Origin: an uncultured Christensenellaceae bacterium
Lineage (GTDB): Bacteria; Bacillota; Clostridia; Christensenellales; Borkfalkiaceae
DNA length: 23,692 nt
Reading direction: 5' to 3'
Assembly (NCBI GenBank): GCA_910588615.1
Contig: CAJUOI010000030.1
Coordinates: forward strand, 1 to 23,692
Of the stretch, positions 1 to 6,933 are shown one piece after another. Each line of letters begins with the position of its first letter. The first letter of the stretch is position 1. The notes beneath the pieces are model-generated. The model was not told where the DNA came from. It saw nothing but the letters and a program-made list of their open reading frames with translations, and searched no databases. The position numbers and the translations under genes are program-made.

Positions 1-64
1 TCGGCTTTTACAATGCGCCTATGCCGAAAATGTAACTACGATAAACAGTAATTTAGAGGTATGT

Positions 65-535
65 ATGGACGAAATTTCTCTTCGTATAATGACAAGAGAA
101 CTTTGTCATCAGTTATACAGAGATTGGGAAAATGACCCTTCGATTTATATGGATATGCGTTTGTTTACAGCATACGAATATGAGGAAAACGCCGTAAATA
201 AATATTTTGAAACAAAACAAAATCCATCTCGCATTCTGTTTGCAATAATGAAAAATGGGAAACCGATTGGAGAGTTGCAATTAAAAGACATAAATCGAAC
301 AAGTCGGGAATGTACATTGAGCATACATTTGCAAAATGATAGTGTGAAAGGTAAAGGATATGGCACACGTGCAGAGCAGTTGGCAATACAATATGCCTTT
401 GAAGTGTTGAATATGGTTGCTGTAAATGCTGATACGATTATAAAAAATACTCGTAGTCAACACGTGCTTGAACGAGTCGGATTTAAGTTTATTAGAGAAG
501 AATACGGTTTCAAATATTTTAGATTTGAACGTTAA
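65..535 (+). CDS. GNAT family N-acetyltransferase (RimJ/RimL-like)
   Basis: The 156-residue product fits a complete GNAT acyltransferase, which transfers an acetyl group from acetyl-CoA to an amine; the substrate cannot be told from sequence. The acetyl-CoA pyrophosphate loop is visible as KGKGYGT (about residues 95-101), and the RimJ/RimL-like C-terminal block has N-T-R-S-Q (128-132) followed by the V-G-F turn (about 137-139). The start at 65 is preceded by a weak purine-rich site, TAGAGGT at 54-60; an ATG at 61 is in another frame. It is the only plus-strand gene here and converges on the yebC unit. Base composition is unlike its neighbours: the line 61-120 has 20 G+C of 60, against 40 of 60 in line 961-1020 inside yebC. 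This suggests transfer, but that is inference. No clear promoter is visible in the 60 bases available upstream. Confidence 0.88.
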   Translation: MDEISLRIMTRELCHQLYRDWENDPSIYMDMRLFTAYEYEENAVNKYFETKQNPSRILFAIMKNGKPIGELQLKDINRTSRECTLSIHLQNDSVKGKGYGTRAEQLAIQYAFEVLNMVAVNADTIIKNTRSQHVLERVGFKFIREEYGFKYFRFER

Positions 536-568
536 ATTTCAATTTATCTTTCTAAAAGGTTTGTAGTA

Positions 569-601
569 AAAAGCTCTCGAACATATCGTTCGAGAGCTTT
601 T
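569..601. terminator. Bidirectional intrinsic terminator between convergent genes
   Basis: A perfect 14-bp inverted repeat (arms 569-582 and 588-601) encloses a 5-base loop. The arms begin with AAAA and end with TTTT, so both strands present a hairpin followed by U residues. It lies 34 bases after the acetyltransferase stop and about 105 bases past the end of yebC, so it can serve both convergent transcripts. The U-run is slightly longer on the minus strand (TTTTT), favouring the yebC direction. Confidence 0.9.
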
Positions 602-706
602 GTCCTTGCTTGAAAGTATAACTCTTAATAATTTAGTTTTTTAATTCTCTATGGGAAGTGCGCTTTTTCACAAGTCCCTTTATAATGCCCCGTATAAAAT
701 CCGACC

Positions 707-1447
707 TTACTCTTCTTCGTCCTCTTCGGGCAGTTCCACGTTGTGGTATATATTCTGCACGTCGTCATTTTCTTCCAGCTTGTCGAGCATCTTCCGGAAG
801 GTTTCGAGCTTTTCGGACGCAAGCGTAATTTTGTTCTGCGGTATCTGCGTAATTTCCGCCTGCAAAAAGCTTAAGCCCTTCGCTTCCAGAAACCTACGCG
901 CTTCGGAAAACGCCGCAACCGAGGTGTAAATTTCAAACGCGTCGTCCTCGGTAACCACGTCGTCCGCGCCCGCCTCGATGGCGTAATCGGTAACTTCGTC
1001 CTCGGTAAGGTCGGGCGTGCGCTCTACAACGATGACGCCCTTGGTGTCGAACATATACGAAACGCAACCCGTCATACCGAGGCTTCCGCCGTGCTTGCTC
1101 ATAATCGCGCGCACGTCGCCCGCCGTACGGTTGTTGTTGTCGGTAAGCGTGGTGATGATCACCGCCGCCCCGCCGACGCCGTAGCCCTCGTACGTGAGTT
1201 CCTTATAGTCCTTGTCCCCCACTTCGCCCGCCGCCTTCTTGATCGAGCGTTCGATATTGTCGTTGGGCATATTTGCGGCTTTCGCCTTGGCGATAACGTC
1301 CGCAAGTTTGCTGTTTGTCGAAGGATTGGGATTCCCCTTGGCTGCAACCGCCAGCTCCCTGCCGAGCTTGGTAAAAATTTTACCGCGCGCCGCGTCCGCC
1401 TTGCCCTTTTTTGCCTGAATATTATGCCATTTGCTATGACCGGACAT
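707..1447 (-). CDS. yebC: YebC/PmpR (TACO1) family protein
   Basis: The product is a full-length (246 aa) member of the YebC/PmpR/TACO1 family. Family members have been described as DNA-binding regulators and, more recently, as factors that help ribosomes through difficult sequences such as polyproline; which role applies here cannot be read from sequence. The diagnostic N-terminus MSGHSKWHNIQAKKGKAD is present, followed by the conserved R-G-K-x-F-T-K-L segment and the central Y-E-G-Y-G motif (about residues 86-90). The C-terminus ends in an acidic tail. The start is preceded by AGGAG and lies 5 bases after the trmH stop, so the two genes are probably co-transcribed. It ends towards the terminator at 569-601. 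Confidence 0.96.
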   Translation of the reverse strand: MSGHSKWHNIQAKKGKADAARGKIFTKLGRELAVAAKGNPNPSTNSKLADVIAKAKAANMPNDNIERSIKKAAGEVGDKDYKELTYEGYGVGGAAVIITTLTDNNNRTAGDVRAIMSKHGGSLGMTGCVSYMFDTKGVIVVERTPDLTEDEVTDYAIEAGADDVVTEDDAFEIYTSVAAFSEARRFLEAKGLSFLQAEITQIPQNKITLASEKLETFRKMLDKLEENDDVQNIYHNVELPEEDEEE

Positions 1448-1452
1448 TTTCT

Positions 1453-2196
1453 TTACTCCTGTTCAAACATTTTCTTTTTTAATAGGTACATCAAAATTCC
1501 CGCCGAAACCGCGGCGTTCAAACTCTCCGTGTGCTTGCCCATGGGAATACGCACCGTCTTTTGCGCCTTCGCCGCAACCTCTTCGGAAAGCCCGCCCCCC
1601 TCGTTGCCGATGCACAGCGCAAACTTTTCGGGAAGGATTGCCGTGAACGCGTTTTCTCCGCTCATATCCGCCGCCACGAGCGGAACACCGTTTAATGCGG
1701 TTAGCACCTCCGACCGCGTGCCTCGCATGATCTTTGCGAAAAACACTCCGCTCATGCTCGCACGCACGCTCTTGGGCGAATAGGGATCCGCCCCGCCGAT
1801 ACAGTAAATTTCACGGTAGCCCGCCGCCACCGCGGTGCGCACGATCGCGCCCGTATTCGACGGATCGCTCACCTCGTCCAGAACGATACACGCGCCGGAA
1901 GGCGGCGCCAGCGCGCAAACGGGAAGCTTGACTTCCGCGGCGATCCCCTGCGGCGTCTTTTCGTTGCTCACGGCGGAAAACGCATCCACGCCGAGCGTAA
2001 CGGTCGGAAGGGAATACGTTTCCCCCGCGTAGTCCTCCCGCACGACGAGACGGACGATCTGCATTCCGCCCGCAACGCATTCGCGCACCATTTTTATCCC
2101 CTCGACGAGAAAGGTTTCCGATTTTTGCCTGCCCTTTTTCTCTTTGAGGGAAACGAGTTCTTTGACGAGCGGATTGCTCTTGGATACGATAACCAT
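1453..2196 (-). CDS. TrmH (SpoU) family RNA 2'-O-methyltransferase
   Basis: This 247-residue protein is a SPOUT-class methyltransferase that uses S-adenosylmethionine to methylate the 2'-OH of a ribose in rRNA or tRNA; the exact target is not predictable. The N-terminal RNA-binding domain (about 1-95) contains a substrate-binding-like F-L-V-E-G-I-K block at 29-35. The knotted catalytic domain shows motif 1 D-P-S-N-T-G-A-I-V-R-T-A (111-122, with N114 and R120), motif 2 L-C-I-G-N-E-G-G-G-L (194-203) and motif 3 I-P-M-x-x-x-x-E-S-L-N-A-A (217-229). Its ATG sits only about 8 bases downstream of the U-run of the rplT terminator and has no recognisable SD, so expression probably depends on read-through or an unseen promoter. 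yebC follows after 5 bases. Confidence 0.93.
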   Translation of the reverse strand: MVIVSKSNPLVKELVSLKEKKGRQKSETFLVEGIKMVRECVAGGMQIVRLVVREDYAGETYSLPTVTLGVDAFSAVSNEKTPQGIAAEVKLPVCALAPPSGACIVLDEVSDPSNTGAIVRTAVAAGYREIYCIGGADPYSPKSVRASMSGVFFAKIMRGTRSEVLTALNGVPLVAADMSGENAFTAILPEKFALCIGNEGGGLSEEVAAKAQKTVRIPMGKHTESLNAAVSAGILMYLLKKKMFEQE

Positions 2197-2204
2197 TACT
2201 TGAT

Positions 2205-2229
2205 AAAAAAAGCCTTTTACAAGGCTTTT
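2205..2229 (-). terminator. Intrinsic terminator after rplT
   Basis: On the minus strand a 9-bp hairpin (arms 2221-2229 and 2208-2216, loop 2217-2220) runs straight into a seven-U tract (2205-2211, overlapping the stem end). It starts 8 bases after the rplT stop codon and should end the infC-rpmI-rplT transcript. The trmH start codon follows at once, which makes this a possible control point for trmH-yebC. Confidence 0.9.
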
Positions 2230-2236
2230 CTCTTCG

Positions 2237-2587
2237 TTAGATTGCCGCTTTCGCCTTGGCGCAAAGCTCTGCGAACGCTTTTTCGTCGCTCACGGCAAGC
2301 TCTGCAAGCATCTTGCGGTTGAGTTCGACACCCGCGGTCTTTAACCCGAACATCAGCTTGGAATAGGAAAGTCCGTTCAGGCGCGCACCCGCATTGATAC
2401 GGGCGATCCACAGCGAACGCATATCGCGCTTTCTGCGTTTTCTGCCGATATAGGCATAGTTGAGCGACTTCATTACCGCTTCGCGCGCGATACGGTAGTT
2501 CTTGCTCTTGTTTCCGAAATAGCCCTTTGCAAGTTTAAAAATCTTTCTGCGTTTTTTAACGGCGTTTACGCCTCTCTTAATTCTCAT
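2237..2587 (-). CDS. rplT: 50S ribosomal protein L20
   Basis: L20 is a 23S rRNA-binding protein needed early in assembly of the large subunit. In Bacillus subtilis it also represses its own operon by binding the infC leader RNA. The 116-residue length is normal. The N-terminal basic extension (MRIKRGVNAVKKRRKIFKLA) and the central Y-I-G-R-K-R-R-K-R-D-M-R-S-L-W-I-A-R-I-N-A block are typical of the family. The start has a strong SD (GGGAGGG) placed in the 12-base gap after rpmI. It is the third gene of the infC-rpmI-rplT operon and ends at the terminator 2205-2229. Confidence 0.98.
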   Translation of the reverse strand: MRIKRGVNAVKKRRKIFKLAKGYFGNKSKNYRIAREAVMKSLNYAYIGRKRRKRDMRSLWIARINAGARLNGLSYSKLMFGLKTAGVELNRKMLAELAVSDEKAFAELCAKAKAAI

Positions 2588-2599
2588 CGTCGCCCTCCC

Positions 2600-2800
2600 T
2601 TAGTCCTTATAAGGAATCATTTTCTTTACGGTATTTTCCTGCGTGGAAGATACGAGCGTCGTCTGACGCAGGTTTCTCTTTCTCTTTCTGTTCTTGGTTT
2701 CCGCCTTGTGGTTCTTGCCGCCGTGAGGTCTGTTCACCTTTCCGCTGCCCGTGAGCCAGAAGCGCTTTTTCGAACCGCTGTGCGATTTCTGTTTCGGCAT
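2600..2800 (-). CDS. rpmI: 50S ribosomal protein L35
   Basis: L35 is a small basic protein of the large ribosomal subunit. The 66-residue product begins MPKQKSHSGSKKRFWLTGSG and is rich in Lys/Arg (K-A-E-T-K-N-R-K-R-K-R-N), as expected for the family and at its usual length. I chose the ATG at 2800 over an in-frame TTG at 2815: the ATG has an ideal SD (GGAGG, 2809-2813) eight bases upstream, and the TTG overlaps that SD. It lies between infC and rplT and is co-transcribed with both. Confidence 0.98.
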   Translation of the reverse strand: MPKQKSHSGSKKRFWLTGSGKVNRPHGGKNHKAETKNRKRKRNLRQTTLVSSTQENTVKKMIPYKD

Positions 2801-2808
2801 ATTCTTGT

Positions 2809-2813
2809 CCTCC
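2809..2813 (-). promoter_or_regulatory. Shine-Dalgarno site deciding the rpmI start
   Basis: GGAGG on the minus strand ends 8 bases before the ATG at 2800. It overlaps the upstream in-frame TTG (2813-2815), which therefore cannot be the usual start. Confidence 0.85.
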
Positions 2814-2848
2814 AATTTTTATACGATGTTATTTATCGTTTCCCGCGC

Positions 2849-3361
2849 TTATTTCTTTACGGGTCCCAATATCAAAATAAGATTGCGCCCTTCCATATTG
2901 ATGGGTTTTTCTACGGCGCACACGTCCTTTAACGACTCGGCAAAGTTGTTCATCACGTCCCGCGCGAGAGAAGCGTGCGCCATCTGCCTGCCGCGGAGAC
3001 GGATAGATACTTTGACCTTGTTGCCCGCTTCGAGAAATTTGCGCGCCTGCTTTGCCTTAACGTTCAGATCGCCTACGTCGATCGTCATAGACAGCTGGAC
3101 TTCTTTGAGTTCGACCACCTTCTGGTTGCGGCGATTTTCCTTCTCCTTTTTGGCAAGCTCGAACTTGTACTTGCCGTAGTCCATGATCTTGCAGACGGGC
3201 GGAACCGCGTTCGGCGAGATTTTAACCAAATCGAGGCTCTCGTCCTCGGCAAGCCGCAAAGCCTCGCGCGGCGACATCACGCCGAGCATCTCCCCCGCGG
3301 ACGAAATCACTCTGATTTCACGGTCGCGAATTTCTCCGTTTAACTGATTCTGCGTTTTAAT
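2849..3361 (-). CDS. infC: Translation initiation factor IF-3, ATT start codon
   Basis: IF-3 binds the 30S subunit, prevents premature 50S joining and checks the start codon-initiator tRNA match. About 170 residues from the chosen start equals the family's normal length. The N-domain has N-x-E-I-R-D-R-E-I-R-V-I and the signature S-P-N-A-V-P-P-V-C-K-I-M-D-Y-G-K-Y; the C-domain has K-V-K-V-S-I-R-L-R-G-R-Q-M-A-H. No ATG, GTG or TTG lies at the right place. Two ATT codons (3364-3362 and 3361-3359) sit just after an AGGTGG-type SD; a rare AUU start is well known for infC and lets IF-3 limit its own synthesis. I place the start at 3361, but 3364 is equally possible. An in-frame ATG at 3478 lies in the leader RNA and would add 39 residues atypical of IF-3. 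Confidence 0.95.
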   Translation of the reverse strand: MKTQNQLNGEIRDREIRVISSAGEMLGVMSPREALRLAEDESLDLVKISPNAVPPVCKIMDYGKYKFELAKKEKENRRNQKVVELKEVQLSMTIDVGDLNVKAKQARKFLEAGNKVKVSIRLRGRQMAHASLARDVMNNFAESLKDVCAVEKPINMEGRNLILILGPVKK

Positions 3362-3364
3362 AAT

Positions 3365-3509
3365 TCCACCTCTCAAAAAAATACGGGTCGTGCAAAGCAC
3401 AACCCGCAAATTTCCCGAATAACGTATACGGACAAAACCGTACCGTTCCGAAATATCGACCCGCTTTGCCGATTGCAAACGCGGAGAGAAGGGTTATCCT
3501 CTGCTTAGC
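3365..3509 (-). ncRNA. infC operon leader RNA (L20 leader-like)
   Basis: About 145 nt lie between the predicted transcription start (near 3509) and the infC start. Reading down the minus strand it contains a hairpin (arms 3483-3475 and 3469-3462, with one bulged base), a second hairpin (3447-3438 with 3431-3421, one bulge) and then the attenuator. Established knowledge: in low-GC Gram-positives, L20 binds such leaders, mimicking its 23S rRNA site, and promotes termination. I infer the same here from position and architecture; I have not matched it to a covariance model. Confidence 0.65.
3375..3406 (-). terminator. Attenuator hairpin in the infC leader
   Basis: On the minus strand, arms 3406-3397 and 3393-3384 (10 bp with one G-U pair) enclose a 3-base loop and run into UAUUUUUUU (3383-3375). 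This classic intrinsic terminator ends just before the infC SD, so elongation past it decides whether infC-rpmI-rplT is made. The position matches the L20-controlled attenuator known in Bacillus. Confidence 0.9.
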
Positions 3510-3515
3510 TTTTAT

Positions 3516-3544
3516 ATTTTAGCAGAACCCACCCCGTTTGTCAA
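3516..3544 (-). promoter_or_regulatory. Sigma-A type promoter of infC-rpmI-rplT
   Basis: On the minus strand a perfect -35 TTGACA (3544-3539) and a -10 TAAAAT (3521-3516) are separated by exactly 17 bases. It lies 28 bases beyond the stop of the upstream membrane-protein gene and about 155 bases before the infC start. Confidence 0.9.
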
Positions 3545-3572
3545 CGGTTTTTACGGGTAAATTATAAAGTTT

Positions 3573-4421
3573 TTACGATTTCGTGCCGTCCGTATCGTCC
3601 GCGGCGCCCTCTCCCCCGCTCGGCGGCTGCGCGCCGACGTCGGAAGGCGAATCAAACTCGGAAAACGGCGAATCGGCGTAGTCGGAAAACGGATTGCCTT
3701 CCGCACTCTGTCCGCTGCCGCCTTGCGCCGTCGGCGCGCCGTTTTGCCCCATGATCGTTTCCACCCGCGCACGGATATACGATTCGTAATCGACGGGCTC
3801 GTTTCTTCTCACCGCAAAGAGAACGATTCCGCGGACGGGCAGCATGACGGAAAGGAAGGTCATCAGGAAGGGTGAACGCACGTAGTACTTGCGAAACAGC
3901 GCGTTGTACACGGTACACAGAAACACCACGAGAATGAGAAACGCCACCATCGCCACGCCGGGCACCCAACTCAGCCCCGCCACCATCCAACGGTAATGTG
4001 CGGGAATATTTTCCATTACCATTTGCCGCGTATAGCTTTCGCCCACCGACCTCGTTTCGTAGTAAGCGGGATTGGACAAAATAATGCTGATAACGAGGGA
4101 AAGGATTTGCAGCGCGACGTACAGGATTTCAAGCAGCATGGCGTACAGCCCGCTCCGCTTCATCCTCTGACCGAAGAGCGCCGACTCTCCCGCGACCTTG
4201 CCCGCATAATAGGTGTTGGCAAAGGGAAGGAAGGCGAGCCAGGCGTGTTTTATACCCTGCCGCGTGCCCATCACCCAAAGCCCCAGCCCGCCGAGCAGCA
4301 GACAAACGAGGTACAGCGCGCCCGCAACGCCCATGCAAATATAAATCTGATCGAGCGTAATGCCGCCGAACACGTACTGCATAAAGTACTGCGGTATCAG
4401 TAACCAATTGAAATATTCCAT
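3573..4421 (-). CDS. Multi-pass membrane protein of unknown function
   Basis: I do not recognise this 282-residue protein. It has four clear hydrophobic segments (about 26-50, 92-115, 149-172, 185-204) and a weaker one at 58-76, so it is an integral membrane protein. Residues 215-282 form a low-complexity, Gly/Ser/Asp-rich hydrophilic tail with two related short motifs, NPFSDYAD (243-250) and SPFSEFDS (251-258). The start codon follows the truA stop directly (TAAATG), with a GGGGGAG SD inside the end of truA, so it belongs to the ecfA1-ecfA2-ecfT-truA transcript. Position alone does not show a link to transport. No terminator is visible after it, so transcripts may run on into infC. Confidence 0.85.
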   Translation of the reverse strand: MEYFNWLLIPQYFMQYVFGGITLDQIYICMGVAGALYLVCLLLGGLGLWVMGTRQGIKHAWLAFLPFANTYYAGKVAGESALFGQRMKRSGLYAMLLEILYVALQILSLVISIILSNPAYYETRSVGESYTRQMVMENIPAHYRWMVAGLSWVPGVAMVAFLILVVFLCTVYNALFRKYYVRSPFLMTFLSVMLPVRGIVLFAVRRNEPVDYESYIRARVETIMGQNGAPTAQGGSGQSAEGNPFSDYADSPFSEFDSPSDVGAQPPSGGEGAADDTDGTKS

Positions 4422-5189
4422 TTAATCTCCCCCGCCGAACACCGGCGTTTCGTACTCCGTTTTTAAGAGCGTTAAGCCCTTGGCGGGCATCGTCGAAGCA
4501 AGCAGCTTGCGCTCGCCCGTTTCAAACGCCCTCAACATTGAATCGGTGTTCTTTCCGAACCCGATTTGAAACAGCTCGCCCGCGAGAATGCGGACCATAT
4601 TGTATAAAAAACCGTTGCCGCACACTTCGATTTCGTAGTGCGTTGCCCCCTCCTCTTCCCGCGCGCGGCACGAAGCGGAATACAGCGTGCGCACCGTCGT
4701 CTTTGCGGAAGAGCCCGTTGCCCGAAAGGCGGCAAAGTCGTGTTCGCCCGTAACGAGCGCGCACGCCGCCTGCATGGAAGCCAAGTCGGGCTTTTGCGGC
4801 AGACGCACCGCGAAGCGCTCGGAAAGCGGCAATTCGCTCTCGGCAAAGTAGGCGCGGTAGACATAGGTCTTTTTCTTTTTTGCGCGGGTACAGTCGAAGC
4901 CCTCGTACGCCCGCGCGCTCTTTAATATACGCACGTCGGGCGGAAGAATACGGTTGAAGCATTCGCGCAGCTTTTCGGCAGGAATATTCGTTTCGCCGTC
5001 CAGCTGGCATATCTGCCCGAGCGCGTGCACGCCCGCATCGGTACGCCCGCTACCCGTAATTTTGACCTCACCGCGAAAAATCTCCGCAACCGCCTCTTCG
5101 AGAACGCTTTGCACCGTACGCGCGTTCGACTGCTTTTGCCAGCCGGAAAACTCCGTTCCGTCGTAGCTGAGGGACAATACGTATCTCAT
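4422..5189 (-). CDS. truA: tRNA pseudouridine synthase A
   Basis: TruA converts uridines 38-40 in the tRNA anticodon arm to pseudouridine. The 255-residue product has the N-terminal strand Y-D-G-T-E-F-S-G-W-Q-K-Q (9-20), the catalytic motif G-S-G-R-T-D-A-G-V-H-A (46-56) with the nucleophile Asp51, and the later C-G-N-G-F-L-Y-N-M-V-R-I block. I chose the ATG at 5189 because it begins at the family's conserved N-terminus and overlaps the ecfT stop by four bases (ATGA), a sign of coupled translation. A longer in-frame reading to 5273 lies inside ecfT and adds unrelated residues. The ecfT-truA link is common in Bacillota. Confidence 0.96.
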   Translation of the reverse strand: MRYVLSLSYDGTEFSGWQKQSNARTVQSVLEEAVAEIFRGEVKITGSGRTDAGVHALGQICQLDGETNIPAEKLRECFNRILPPDVRILKSARAYEGFDCTRAKKKKTYVYRAYFAESELPLSERFAVRLPQKPDLASMQAACALVTGEHDFAAFRATGSSAKTTVRTLYSASCRAREEEGATHYEIEVCGNGFLYNMVRILAGELFQIGFGKNTDSMLRAFETGERKLLASTMPAKGLTLLKTEYETPVFGGGD

Positions 5190-6019
5190 AGCGGCGCCCT
5201 CAGATAAATGCCCATGAGGACGACGCCCGCAATCAGCACCGCGCCCAAGAAAAACGCGATGCCGTCGCGCCAAGAAAAACGCAGCTTCTTATATTTCGTG
5301 CGCTTTTTCCCGCCCGTGTAACAGCGGGCGTCCATCGCGTCGCCGAGCTCGTCCGCCCGACGGAACGCCGATAAAAGCAGCGGCACTAAAATGGGCACGA
5401 AGGAGCGCACCTTCTTAATGAGTCCGCCCTTCTCGAAATCCGCCCCGCGCGCCTTCTGCGCGTTCTTGATCCGCTCCGTTTCGTCCATGAGAATGGGGAT
5501 AAAGCGGAGCGCAATGCTCATGATGAGCGCAAGCTCGTGCACGGGAAAGCGTATCCATTTCAAGGGAGTTAAGAGAGCCTCGATCCCGTCGGTCAAAGCG
5601 ACGGGCGTCGTGGTATAGGTGAGCATACTCGAACAGGTAACGAGCAACACCAGCCTTATGATCAGGAACGCCGAAAAGACGATGCCCGCCTGCGAAACGC
5701 AGAATATTTTCCACTGCCAATATACGGCGGGACCCTTCCAATATACTTCGTCGCCCCCGTGAAAGAGCAGGTTGATCGCCGCCGTAAACACAACGAGGAA
5801 CAACACCCCCCTCACCGAGCGCAGCACCTTTCCGAGAGGCACGCGCGAAAACGCGACGATGAGAATTAAGACGAACGCGCACGCCGCCAGCCCGTAAAAG
5901 TTTTTCGCTAAGAATATCGCTACGATATACGCGATCAAAAACAAAATTTTCAGGGCGGGGTTCACGTTGTGCACGAAAGATTTTACGGGATAATACTGCC
6001 CGAACGAAACGTCCTTCAC
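5186..6019 (-). CDS. ecfT: ECF transporter transmembrane subunit EcfT
   Basis: EcfT is the membrane scaffold of energy-coupling factor importers. It joins the two ATPases to interchangeable substrate-binding S-components for vitamins or metal ions. The 277-residue protein has several hydrophobic segments, with a cytoplasmic region carrying the two coupling motifs: A-R-G (190-192, in QKARGADFEKG) and A-R-C (231-233, in GDAMDARCY). These contact the ATPases. The start overlaps or abuts its neighbours by ATGA-type junctions on both sides (6016-6019 with ecfA2, 5186-5189 with truA). No S-component gene is in the window, as is normal for the shared group II module. Confidence 0.96.
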   Translation of the reverse strand: MKDVSFGQYYPVKSFVHNVNPALKILFLIAYIVAIFLAKNFYGLAACAFVLILIVAFSRVPLGKVLRSVRGVLFLVVFTAAINLLFHGGDEVYWKGPAVYWQWKIFCVSQAGIVFSAFLIIRLVLLVTCSSMLTYTTTPVALTDGIEALLTPLKWIRFPVHELALIMSIALRFIPILMDETERIKNAQKARGADFEKGGLIKKVRSFVPILVPLLLSAFRRADELGDAMDARCYTGGKKRTKYKKLRFSWRDGIAFFLGAVLIAGVVLMGIYLRAPL

Positions 6020-6933
6020 GGCTTTTCGCCCTCCCCCGTTTTCAGGGCGATCACCGCCCGAATAAACCCGTCCGTCGTAAAGTCGCTGTCCAGGCTGACG
6101 CCGCGTCTTTTCAGCGCGTCGGTAAGCTTTGCGGTCAGCGGCACGTCCAGCCCGAGCGCGCGCAACTCTTCGCTCTTGCGAAAGAGCTCGTGCGGCGGCA
6201 GAACGTATTTTGCCGCCCCGTCCGCAAACACCGCGACGCGCGTGCAGTTTTCCGCGATTTCATCCATATCGTGCGACACGATGATCACCGTTTTGCACCA
6301 CTCTTTGTGCAGCCTGTGCAAAAGGTTCATGATTTCCTGCTTGCCCACGGGATCGAGCCCCGCCGCAGGCTCGTCGAGCACGAGCACCTCGGGGCGGGTT
6401 ACGATGACGCCCGCAATGGCGACGCGCCGCTTTTGTCCGCCCGACAGGTCGAAGGGCGACTTGTCCTTGATTTCGCGATAGTCGAGCCCGACGATTTCGA
6501 GCGCGTCCCGTACGGCCGACTCTATCTGCTCCTTCGAAAGCTTTTCCTTAGTAAAGTTTTTCAGCCCGAACGCGACGTCGTCTTTGACGCTTTCGGCAAA
6601 CAACTGATATTCGGGGTATTGGAATACCATGCCGACGCTCTTTCTGAGCGCGCGGAAATCCGTTTTTCTGTCGGACAAATCGAACTCGCCCACGCGGAGA
6701 ACGGGCTCTTCCTCCCCCTCCTTCCTGCGCTTTTTACGCCGTTTCAGAGAGGAGGGCAGGCGCAGCAGTCCGTTCAAGTGCTGTACAAACGTGCTCTTTC
6801 CGCTGCCCGTATGCCCGATGATACCGAAAAACTCCCCCTCTTCGACGGTGAGCGTTACTCCTTTTAACGCGGTCGTGCGGAAGGGCGAGCCTGCATTGTA
6901 AGTATAAGTTAACCGTTCCGCGACAATACGCAA
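6016..6933 (-). CDS. ecfA2: ECF transporter ATPase EcfA2
   Basis: This is one of the paired ATP-binding cassette subunits that power ECF importers. The 305-residue protein has Walker A GHTGSGKST (40-48), the Q-loop F-Q-Y-P-E-Y-Q-L-F (104-112), signature L-S-G-G-Q (163-167), Walker B V-L-V-L-D-E-P (183-189) and the switch His221. The A2 assignment rests on the F-Q-Y-P-E-Y-Q and A-A-G-L-D-P motifs and on order after ecfA1. A charged insert at about 62-79 (SLKRRKKRRKEGEEE and following) lies in the early catalytic region. The start at 6933 lies 25 bases inside the end of ecfA1; it is the usual family start (RIVAERLTYTYNAG). Confidence 0.95.
   Translation of the reverse strand: MRIVAERLTYTYNAGSPFRTTALKGVTLTVEEGEFFGIIGHTGSGKSTFVQHLNGLLRLPSSLKRRKKRRKEGEEEPVLRVGEFDLSDRKTDFRALRKSVGMVFQYPEYQLFAESVKDDVAFGLKNFTKEKLSKEQIESAVRDALEIVGLDYREIKDKSPFDLSGGQKRRVAIAGVIVTRPEVLVLDEPAAGLDPVGKQEIMNLLHRLHKEWCKTVIIVSHDMDEIAENCTRVAVFADGAAKYVLPPHELFRKSEELRALGLDVPLTAKLTDALKRRGVSLDSDFTTDGFIRAVIALKTGEGEKP

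Noticed and set aside
1..27. TCGGC and GCCGA arms as a terminator of a gene to the left
   Set aside because: Five base pairs with a 17-base loop and no U-run; too weak to call.
1091..1783. Plus-strand open frame of 230 codons across yebC and trmH
   Set aside because: Both sense genes are certain from family motifs; the antisense frame has no SD or recognisable sequence.
3362..3478. Upstream ATG at 3478 as the infC start
   Set aside because: It lies in the attenuated leader, adds 39 residues atypical of IF-3 and reads through the terminator hairpin; the ATT with SD is the better start.
3535..3549. Plus-strand hairpin (CCGTT/AACGG) followed by TTTTT, resembling a terminator
   Set aside because: No plus-strand gene ends nearby, the stem is only 5 bp, and the bases overlap the -35 of the infC promoter.
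5190..5273. Longer in-frame N-terminus for truA
   Set aside because: It lies inside ecfT and the added residues do not resemble TruA; the ATG at 5189 begins at the conserved N-terminus and has the ATGA overlap.
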